A stretch of DNA of 64,000 nucleotides, taken from positions 496,001 to 560,000 of the forward strand of contig NZ_CP039903.1 of NCBI RefSeq assembly GCF_005221385.1, written 5' to 3'. Positions 57,466 to 64,000 of this stretch are shown piece by piece. How positions within the stretch are numbered: position 1 is the first letter of the stretch; each line of letters begins with the position of its first letter. Under the pieces are notes generated by a model, which was not told where the DNA came from, searched no databases, and was given only the letters and a program-made list of their open reading frames with translations. A program made the position numbers and the translations under genes. Source of the DNA: Agrobacterium tumefaciens (GTDB lineage Bacteria > Pseudomonadota > Alphaproteobacteria > Rhizobiales > Rhizobiaceae).

Positions 57466-57662
57466 TGCCATCCCCAGACCCGATAACCCGGACCATAGTG
57501 GATACGCATTTCTGAAACGCCTGCACCCACCGGCGCACAATCGCCGAAATTCCCATGCGCGGCTGCCGTGAGGCGATGAAGAATCCGCACCTTTCCGGTG
57601 CGATCTTTCAAAGTCTTCAGCCATTCGTCGAACTCTGCCGATTTCTCGAAACTGTTTATCAT
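57462..57662 (-). pseudogene. RelE/HigB-type toxin, C-terminally truncated
   Basis: 66 residues. The N-terminal two thirds match the family pattern (EFDEWLKTLKDRTGKVRILHR, GNFGDCAPVGAGVSEMRIHYGPGYRV). Intact relatives are about 95-100 residues and continue after GYRV with a strand and a CGGDKSTQ-type C-terminus. Here GWQ and a stop follow at once, so about 30 residues are gone. The loss removes the last strand and helix needed for RNase activity. The overlap with the antitoxin is kept, which points to a deletion just before the antitoxin start. Confidence 0.65.
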
Positions 57663-57712
57663 GGAATGTATCCGAATGGATACATTTTCACAAGCTCAAA
57701 TCTCATGGTCGT

Positions 57713-57795
57713 CCTCTAAGCCGGCCTTACGCTGGTGTTGCGTGCGAACTGCGCTCGCAACTCGATACAGCCCCGGCTCAAAGCCGCAATGACAG
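57713..57795. repeat. Degenerate intergenic palindromic element
   Basis: TAAGCCGGCCTTACGCTGG at the left and CCCCGGCTCAAAGCCGCAAT at the right resemble worn arms of the type A repeat. Weak. Confidence 0.35.
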
Positions 57796-57894
57796 GGAGG
57801 TGACGGCAAAACAAAAACACCCCTGCGGGAAATTTAACGCCCGTTCCGCGTTATGCTCGCAGCACTTTACATTCGCGCGGGCGGCCCTATCTCA

Positions 57895-58911
57895 ATGAAT
57901 ATGAAGCCGGAACAGCTCCTGAACTCCACGCCCAAAGGCCTTTATTGCCCGGCGGGCGATTTCTATATCGATCCCGTGCGCCCCGTGGCGCGGGCGCTCA
58001 TCACCCACGGCCATTCCGATCACGCCCGTGCCGGCCATGGCGCGGTGCTGGCCACGCGGCAGACGCTCGATATCATGCGTATCCGTTACGGCGAGGATTT
58101 CTGCGGCAGCGAGCAGGCAGTGGCATTCGGTGAAACGGTGGCGGTGAACGGCGTCACTGTCGGGTTCCACCCGGCTGGCCATGTGCTGGGCTCGGCGCAA
58201 ATCTCCGTGGAGATGAACAGCATGCGCATCGTCGCGTCCGGTGATTACAAGCGCGGCATCGATCCCACCTGTGCGCCGTTCGAGACGGTGCCTTGCGATG
58301 TCTTCATCACCGAGGCCACCTTCGGTCTGCCGGTGTTTCACCATCCGCTGCCACGTGTGGAAACGGCAAAGCTGCTCACCTCCATCAAACAATTTCCCGA
58401 ACGCACCCATCTGGTCGGCGCCTATTCGCTCGGCAAGGCGCAACGCGTTATCCGGCTATTGCGCGACAATGGTTATGCCGAGCCGGTCTACATCCACGGC
58501 GCGCTGGCGAGGCTCTGCGATTATTATGTCTCGCAGGGCATTGATCTCGGCGATCTCAGGCCCGCGACGCTGGAAAAAAGTAACCCCGCCGCTTTCAAGG
58601 GCGCGATCGTCGTCGGCCCGCCCTCCGCCTTTCAGGAACGCTGGGCGCGGCGCTTCAACGAGCCGCTGATCGCCTTCGCATCCGGCTGGATGATGGTGCG
58701 GCAACGGGCAAAGCAGGGCGGAGTGGAATTGCCGCTGGTCATATCAGACCATTGCGATTGGCCGGAACTCCTGGAAACCATCAAGGAAATCGGCCCGCAA
58801 GCCGTCTGGGTCACCCATGGCCGCGAAGAGGCACTGGTGCGCTGGTGCGAATTGCAGGGCATCGCCGCCAAGCCGCTGCATCTGGTCGGTTACGAAGACG
58901 AGGGGGATTGA
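57895..58911 (+). CDS. Ligase-associated DNA exonuclease (metallo-beta-lactamase/beta-CASP)
   Basis: 338 residues from ATG 57895 (ATG 57901 equally possible). THGHSDHARAGH near residue 37 is the metal-binding HxHxDH, then AGHVLGSAQI and SGDYKRGIDP supply the remaining ligands. This Artemis/SNM1-like family is tied to ATP-dependent DNA ligases in bacteria. It directly precedes the ligase. The usual companions (Lhr-type helicase and PdeM-type phosphoesterase) are not in the window. Confidence 0.88.
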   Translation: MNMKPEQLLNSTPKGLYCPAGDFYIDPVRPVARALITHGHSDHARAGHGAVLATRQTLDIMRIRYGEDFCGSEQAVAFGETVAVNGVTVGFHPAGHVLGSAQISVEMNSMRIVASGDYKRGIDPTCAPFETVPCDVFITEATFGLPVFHHPLPRVETAKLLTSIKQFPERTHLVGAYSLGKAQRVIRLLRDNGYAEPVYIHGALARLCDYYVSQGIDLGDLRPATLEKSNPAAFKGAIVVGPPSAFQERWARRFNEPLIAFASGWMMVRQRAKQGGVELPLVISDHCDWPELLETIKEIGPQAVWVTHGREEALVRWCELQGIAAKPLHLVGYEDEGD

Positions 58912-58912
58912 G

Positions 58913-60538
58913 ATGAAAGCCTTCGCCACGCTTCTCGACCGCCTTGTCCTCACCCCCTCGCGCAACGGCAAGCTGAAGCTTCTCACCGATTATTTCCGCG
59001 ATACGCCCGATCCCGACCGGGGTTACGGGCTGGCGGCGATTGCCGGCACGCTGGACCTCAAAAGCGTCAAACCGGCCCTGTTGCGGGAACTTGTGCTGGA
59101 GCGCATGGACGAGGTGCTGTTTCGCTACTCCTACGATTATGTCGGCGATCTGGCCGAAACCATCTCGCTGGTCTGGGGTAATATCGGCGGTTCTGACGAT
59201 TCCGAGGCGCAGGATCCGCGACTCGGCGAAGTCGTCACATTGATGAATTCGCTGGGGCGCACCGAGGTGCGCGGCGCAGTGCGCGATCTGCTCGACCGGC
59301 TCGATACCTCTTCACGTTTCGCTTTCCTCAAACTCGCCACTGGCAGCCTGCGCATCGGCGTTTCGGCGCGGCTGGCGCGGCAGGCGCTGGCGGATTTTGC
59401 GGGAAAAGACATCACCGAAATCGAAACCCTCTGGCACGGTCTGACGCCGCCCTACACTTCGCTTTTTGCGTGGCTGGAGGGCAAGTCGGACCGGCCGGTG
59501 CTGGCCACACCGGCCATTTTCCATTCTGTGATGCTGGCCACACCGGTGGCCGATGGCGATCTCGATGGCTTAGACCCGGCCGATTATGCCGCCGAATGGA
59601 AATGGGACGGCATTCGCGTGCAGCTCTCCCGCGCCGGGGAGACGCGAAAGCTTTACTCCCGCTCCGGCGACGATATTTCCGGGGCATTCCCGGATGTACT
59701 CGATGCGCTTGATTTCGAAGGCGTGATGGATGGTGAATTGCTGATTGGCGGCACCGCGCGCTCCAACAATCTCACCCGCACCTTCTCGGATTTGCAGCAG
59801 CGCCTGAACCGCAAGACGGTGACGGCAAAGATGCTGGACGACTGCCCCGCCTTCATCCGCGCCTACGATCTGCTGTTCGATGGCGAGAGAGATATCCGCG
59901 CGCAGAGCTATCTGGAGCGTCGCGGCCGGCTGTCTGACATCATCGAGCATGCCCCGCATGACCGCTTCGATCTATCGCCACTGATTGGCTTTTCCAGCTG
60001 GACCGAGCTCGACAGGCTGCGCGCCGCGCCGCCTGATCCGGTGATTGAGGGTGTGATGATCAAGCGCCGCGACAGCGCTTATCAGGCAGGCCGCGCCAAG
60101 GGGCCATGGTTCAAGTGGAAACGTGACCCTTACAATATCGACGCGGTCATGATGTATGCGCAGCGCGGCCACGGCAAAAGATCGAGCTATTATTCCGATT
60201 TCACCTTTGGTGTATGGGCGGAAGGCGAGGATGGCGAACAACTCGTTCCCGTGGGCAAGGCCTATTTCGGCTTCACCGACGCGGAACTCGAAGTGCTGGA
60301 CAAGTTCGTGCGCGACAATACCGTCGAGCGTTTCGGCCCGGTGCGGGCGGTGCGGGCCACGCCGGATTTCGGTTTCGTGCTGGAGGTGGCCTTCGAGGGC
60401 ATCAACCGCTCCACCCGCCACAAATCCGGCGTCGCCATGCGGTTTCCGCGCATTGCGCGGCTGAGGGCCGACAAGCTGCCGGCCGAGGCGGATCGGCTTT
60501 CGACGCTGGTGGCGATGATCGATGGCGCGGAAGGGTAG
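58913..60538 (+). CDS. ATP-dependent DNA ligase (LigB-type)
   Basis: 541 residues from ATG 58913, one base after the exonuclease stop. N-terminal helical DNA-binding domain, then motif I EWKWDGIRVQ with the adenylated lysine (about residue 225), motif IV VIEGVMIKR and motif V WFKWKRD. OB-fold C-domain. Seals nicks in a repair pathway with the preceding nuclease; it has no polymerase or nuclease domain as in LigD. Confidence 0.9.
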   Translation: MKAFATLLDRLVLTPSRNGKLKLLTDYFRDTPDPDRGYGLAAIAGTLDLKSVKPALLRELVLERMDEVLFRYSYDYVGDLAETISLVWGNIGGSDDSEAQDPRLGEVVTLMNSLGRTEVRGAVRDLLDRLDTSSRFAFLKLATGSLRIGVSARLARQALADFAGKDITEIETLWHGLTPPYTSLFAWLEGKSDRPVLATPAIFHSVMLATPVADGDLDGLDPADYAAEWKWDGIRVQLSRAGETRKLYSRSGDDISGAFPDVLDALDFEGVMDGELLIGGTARSNNLTRTFSDLQQRLNRKTVTAKMLDDCPAFIRAYDLLFDGERDIRAQSYLERRGRLSDIIEHAPHDRFDLSPLIGFSSWTELDRLRAAPPDPVIEGVMIKRRDSAYQAGRAKGPWFKWKRDPYNIDAVMMYAQRGHGKRSSYYSDFTFGVWAEGEDGEQLVPVGKAYFGFTDAELEVLDKFVRDNTVERFGPVRAVRATPDFGFVLEVAFEGINRSTRHKSGVAMRFPRIARLRADKLPAEADRLSTLVAMIDGAEG

Positions 60539-60666
60539 GGTGGCCGTCCAGAAATTGCCATGAATGCTGCGAATACATTGTTGTCATTCGCGAATCCGTG
60601 ATTGGACAGTCTCCCGCCGCAGTGCTGAACTGCTAATATCTCCATCCCCGTACTCAGAGTGCACCC

Positions 60667-61632
60667 ATGGCCGATAAACGCTTTCTTTCCTCAGCCTTCG
60701 GACAGGAAGAGAGCGGCGTGATATGCCAGGGCCTGACACGGCGCGGCCTGCTTGCCGGCGCCATGGGCCTGTCTGTGGCAACGCTTCTGCCGCAGGGTGC
60801 GAAAGCCGGCATCGTCGCCCCCGAGGTTTTGCCGCTCGAAAGACAGGATTACGCGGAGGCCCGCCAACATTTTCACACCCACCTGCTGCGCAAGATGGCC
60901 GCGCCGGAAAAATCCTCGGCGCTTGGCACACCGCCCGGCGCGGAACGCGTCACCTATCCCGGCGGGCCTGATGGTTCCATCGAGCTTGTTGCCTGGCTTT
61001 CCCACTATCAGCCCTCCAGGACACCAAAGCCGGCAGTGCTTTTCCTCCATGGCGGCAATGCCACGGGAGACGGCCACTGGGCGCTGATGAAGCCCTATTG
61101 GGAGGCTGGTTTTGTCGTGCTTCTACCGTCTTTCCGGGGCGAGAACGGCCAGAGTGGCAATTATTCCGGCTTTTACAATGAAACGGCGGATGCGTTGGCG
61201 GCGGCAACCTATCTGGAAAACCTGCCCGGCATCGATAAAAAGCGCTTCTTCATTGCCGGCCATTCCAATGGCGGTACGCTGACATTGCTCGCCGCCATGA
61301 GCCGCAAATTCCGTGCGGCCGCACCCATGTCGGCGGGCGTTAATTCATGGCGTTATTTCAACCGTTATTCGGACGAGATCTGTTTCGACGAAACCGACGA
61401 GCGCGAATTCATCATGCGCTCCTCTGTCTGTTTCGGCCCCAGCCTCAAATGTCCGGCCCTGTTGCTGCGCGGCGATGAGGAGCGGCCTTTCGACGCCGAT
61501 CACCAGCTTTTTGTGGATCGTGCCCTGATGTCAGGGTTCAAGGTTGATAAAAAACTGCTGCCCGGCACCCACAATGGCGTGGTCCCGGGCGCGGTTGCGG
61601 AAAGCATCCGTTTTTTTAATCAGTTCGCATAA
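60667..61632 (+). CDS. Tat-exported alpha/beta hydrolase
   Basis: 321 residues. The N-terminus has a twin-arginine signal (LTRRGLLAGAMGL) and a cleavage site near AKA. The catalytic core carries FLHGGNATG (oxyanion loop) and GHSNGG with the nucleophilic serine, with acid and histidine expected near RGDEERPFDADH and GTHNG. Dienelactone hydrolase/prolyl-oligopeptidase-like. Substrate unknown. Likely periplasmic. Confidence 0.8.
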   Translation: MADKRFLSSAFGQEESGVICQGLTRRGLLAGAMGLSVATLLPQGAKAGIVAPEVLPLERQDYAEARQHFHTHLLRKMAAPEKSSALGTPPGAERVTYPGGPDGSIELVAWLSHYQPSRTPKPAVLFLHGGNATGDGHWALMKPYWEAGFVVLLPSFRGENGQSGNYSGFYNETADALAAATYLENLPGIDKKRFFIAGHSNGGTLTLLAAMSRKFRAAAPMSAGVNSWRYFNRYSDEICFDETDEREFIMRSSVCFGPSLKCPALLLRGDEERPFDADHQLFVDRALMSGFKVDKKLLPGTHNGVVPGAVAESIRFFNQFA

Positions 61633-61676
61633 AAGGGCCGAAAACCGCTCCTGCAGCTTTCGACCCTCCTGCGAAA

Positions 61677-64000
61677 TCAGGCGCTTTTCTTGAAGTAACC
61701 AAGCAGCCGCATGGCGTTGGCAGTCACCAGCACCGTCGCGCCGGTGTCGGCAAACACCGCCAGCCACAGGCCGGACAGACCGGTGACGGTCGTGACCAGA
61801 AACACCGCCTTGAGGCCGAGCGAGATCGCCACGTTTTGGCGGATGTTGCTCATGGTGGCGCGTGACAGGCCGATGAGGCGGGCGGCATCGCCGACATTGT
61901 TGCGCATCAGAGCCGCATCGGCCGCTTCCATCGCCACGTCAGTGCCGGAGCCGATGGCCACGCCGACGCTGGCGGCGGCAAGCGCCGGTGCATCGTTGAT
62001 GCCGTCACCCACCATCACCACGGTCTTCTTTGCGGCAAGCTTGCGGATTTCCTCGACCTTGTTCTGCGGCAGGAGTTCGCCGCGTGCTTCAAGACCCAGC
62101 TTGTTGCCGATGGCACGCGCCGTGCGGGCATTGTCGCCCGACAGCATCAGCGAGGAAATGCCCATCTCCTTCAGCGTCTTGATGCCTTCAGCCGCATCCT
62201 TGCGCGGTTCGTCGCGCATGGCGAAGAGGCCGCTTGCCGCACCGCCGGCCATGACCACGGCCACCGTCTTGCCTTCGCTCTCAAGCGCGGTGATGCGGTC
62301 GGCCAGTTCCTTCGAGAGGGTGCCGACTTCGGTTGCAAAGCGCGGCGCGCCGATGAACAGGTCTTTTCCACCGACATTGCCCTGCATGCCGCGACCGGAA
62401 ATCGCCTTGATGTTGGAGCCGGGCAGGGGCTTCACGCCGGCCTTTTCAGCATGGTTGACGATGGCTCTGGCAAGCGGATGGCTCGATTCATGCTCGATGG
62501 TTGCGGCTTCGGCAATCAGTCCGGCCTCGTTGCCGTCAAGCGCCACCACGTCGGTCACCACAGGTTCGCCGAGCGTCAGCGTGCCCGTTTTGTCGAAGGC
62601 GACGGTTTCGGTGCGCGCCAGCATTTCGATGACGGCGCCGCCCTTCACCAGCATGCCATGGCGTGCCGCAGCCGAAAGGCTGGAGGCGATGGCGGCGGGA
62701 ACGGAGATGACCAGCGCACAGGGGCAACCGATCAGCAGCAAGGCGAGACCGCGGTAAATCCAGGTATCCCAGTCACCGAGACCGGCAAGCGGCGGCACGA
62801 TGATGGTGAGCACGGAGATCGCCACGATCAGCGGCATGTAATAACGCGAGAAATTCTGGATGAAGCGCTCGGTAGGCGCGCGCGCGTCCTGCGCTTCCTC
62901 GACAAGCGTGATGATGCGGGCAATGGTGTTGTCTTCCGGCGCGCGGTCAACGCGGATGCGCAGCGAGCCGTCATGGTTGATCGAACCTGCAAAAACGCGG
63001 GCGCCTTTTTCCTTGGCGACCGGGATGCTCTCGCCGGTCATCGGCGATTCGTCGACACTCGATTCGCCCTCCATCACCACGCCATCGGCGGCGATGCGGT
63101 CACCGGGACGGGCCACGACCACCTGGCCGATGCGGACCTGATCGGCAGGCATCTGACGGAGCGTACCGTTTTCCTCGACCAGCGCTGTTTTCGGCAGCAG
63201 GGAGCCAAGGGCCTTGATGCCGGAACGGGCGCGAGCGGCGGCAAAGCCTTCCAGCAGCTCGCCGATCGAAAAGAGCAGCACGACGATCGCCGCTTCTTCC
63301 GCCTCGCCGATGAAGATCGCGCCGATGGCGGCAATGGTCATCAGCATCTCGATGGTGAAGACCGCGCCGAAACGGGCGGCGTTGAAGGCATTGCGCGCAA
63401 TCGGGAACAGCGTCACCAGCGTGGCGATGATGAAGGCGTAACCACCCCAGGCCGGAAAGGTGAGTTCCGCCGCATAGGCGACCGCGACCAGAATGGTGCC
63501 GGTGAAGGTGTTTCGGGCCTTGGCCGTACGCCACCATGCACCCTTTTCATCAGCGCCATGGGCGTGTCCGACCTCTGCGCTTGAGGTCACTGCCGCGGGC
63601 TGCGCCTTTTCATGCGAATGCCCGGCGTGGTCATGGTCCGCATGATCGTGCCCGGAATGGTCATGGCCCGAGTGATCGTGGCCTGAATGATCATGATCAC
63701 CGTTGCAGGACCCGTGGTCGTGCCCGTCATCTTCCACCTTGCCTCGCGCCGATTTGTCTTGCGCCAGCAAGGCGGGTTTGAAACCGAGCTTGCGCAGCGT
63801 ATCCTCGATTTTTGCGGTCGGGGTTGTGTTCTCGGCAAGCGAAAGGTTCAACCTTTCCCGCGCAACCGATACCTTGACGTCGGCAACACCGGGCAGGCGG
63901 CCAAGTGCGGTTTCGATCTTCGCGGCGCAGCTGCCGCAATCCATGCCACCCACCGAAAATGTCAGGGCGTTGTTCTGCTCAACGCTGGGGGCGGCTTCCG
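61677..64000 (-). CDS. zntA: Zinc/cadmium/lead-translocating P1B-type ATPase, N-terminus outside the window
   Basis: At least 774 residues; the gene enters from the right edge in frame. N-terminal heavy-metal domain with GMDCGSCAAK (metal-binding CxxC). A His/Asp-rich linker of DHSGH repeats (about 12 His) follows, then the transmembrane core with CPC in GCPCALVI, phosphorylation site DKTGTLT, TGES motif MTGESIP and hinge GDGINDAP. CPC plus the His linker fit the ZntA/CadA class, which exports Zn, Cd and Pb. Symbol rests on this class assignment. No regulator is seen in the window. Confidence 0.88.
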   Translation of the reverse strand, partial: EAAPSVEQNNALTFSVGGMDCGSCAAKIETALGRLPGVADVKVSVARERLNLSLAENTTPTAKIEDTLRKLGFKPALLAQDKSARGKVEDDGHDHGSCNGDHDHSGHDHSGHDHSGHDHADHDHAGHSHEKAQPAAVTSSAEVGHAHGADEKGAWWRTAKARNTFTGTILVAVAYAAELTFPAWGGYAFIIATLVTLFPIARNAFNAARFGAVFTIEMLMTIAAIGAIFIGEAEEAAIVVLLFSIGELLEGFAAARARSGIKALGSLLPKTALVEENGTLRQMPADQVRIGQVVVARPGDRIAADGVVMEGESSVDESPMTGESIPVAKEKGARVFAGSINHDGSLRIRVDRAPEDNTIARIITLVEEAQDARAPTERFIQNFSRYYMPLIVAISVLTIIVPPLAGLGDWDTWIYRGLALLLIGCPCALVISVPAAIASSLSAAARHGMLVKGGAVIEMLARTETVAFDKTGTLTLGEPVVTDVVALDGNEAGLIAEAATIEHESSHPLARAIVNHAEKAGVKPLPGSNIKAISGRGMQGNVGGKDLFIGAPRFATEVGTLSKELADRITALESEGKTVAVVMAGGAASGLFAMRDEPRKDAAEGIKTLKEMGISSLMLSGDNARTARAIGNKLGLEARGELLPQNKVEEIRKLAAKKTVVMVGDGINDAPALAAASVGVAIGSGTDVAMEAADAALMRNNVGDAARLIGLSRATMSNIRQNVAISLGLKAVFLVTTVTGLSGLWLAVFADTGATVLVTANAMRLLGYFKKSA

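Overview
The window looks like the circular chromosome of an Agrobacterium-type member of the Rhizobiaceae. Base composition is high GC, and from about 28.6 kb onward the gene content is typical of this group: mqo, cysHDN with a linked sulfate ABC transporter, betIBA, a rhizobial-type L-asparaginase, a DHA2 exporter, a ligase-associated exonuclease/ligase pair and a ZntA-like P-type ATPase. Mosaic palindromic repeats lie between the genes, as in other Rhizobiaceae. The species is inferred from this content and was not tested by a search.

Positions 1 to about 28,500 are an accessory, defence-rich island whose left edge lies outside the window. In order it holds: (a) an FtsH-like AAA/M41 pair split over two overlapping reading frames, followed by a non-coding stretch with a 21-bp-periodic GATTCC array and a small basic protein; (b) a leftward five-gene operon with a type III-like restriction subunit (Res), a DUF262/HNH protein, a type III-like methyltransferase (Mod) and two UvrD-family helicases, the second carrying a RelE/ParE-like N-terminus; (c) a leftward metallophosphoesterase; (d) a rightward type I Zorya cluster (zorA, zorB, zorC, zorD) followed 19 bp later by an ASCH-like gene; (e) a leftward DUF429 gene and zinc-ribbon gene, two rightward HNH genes and a leftward unknown gene. 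A 15-bp palindrome, CGGAAATNATTTCCG (one copy lacks the last G), occurs four times in this island and was not seen in the rest of the window. Three copies lie about 90 to 105 bp upstream of island genes. Two of these sit inside a duplicated leader of about 140 bp in front of Res and the phosphoesterase.

Positions 28,600 to 64,000 are core-like chromosome. Mqo feeds malate electrons to the quinone pool. A tRNA-Pro(CGG), two small lipoproteins and a 25-residue membrane peptide follow. The sulfur region has cysH-cysD-cysN divergent from an Rrf2-type regulator, then sbp-cysT-cysW-cysA; together these import sulfate, activate it to APS and reduce it to sulfite. Next come a quinone oxidoreductase, a 24-codon gene with an extreme Shine-Dalgarno, an EAL-CBS-GGDEF c-di-GMP protein and an orphan ParD-like protein. 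betI-betB-betA converts choline to glycine betaine. After it come an intact ParD/ParE-type pair, a ClC channel, a DUF3750 gene with an in-frame stop, asparaginase, two glutathione S-transferases, a MarR/DHA2 exporter pair, a toxin-antitoxin pair with a truncated toxin, exonuclease plus ATP-dependent ligase, a Tat-exported hydrolase, and the ATPase cut by the right edge.

The most promising undescribed material is the five-gene Res-DUF262-Mod-helicase-helicase operon, the shared palindrome and duplicated leader that may tie several island operons together, and the 21-bp array. All functional statements rest on motif reading by eye; no database search was run.
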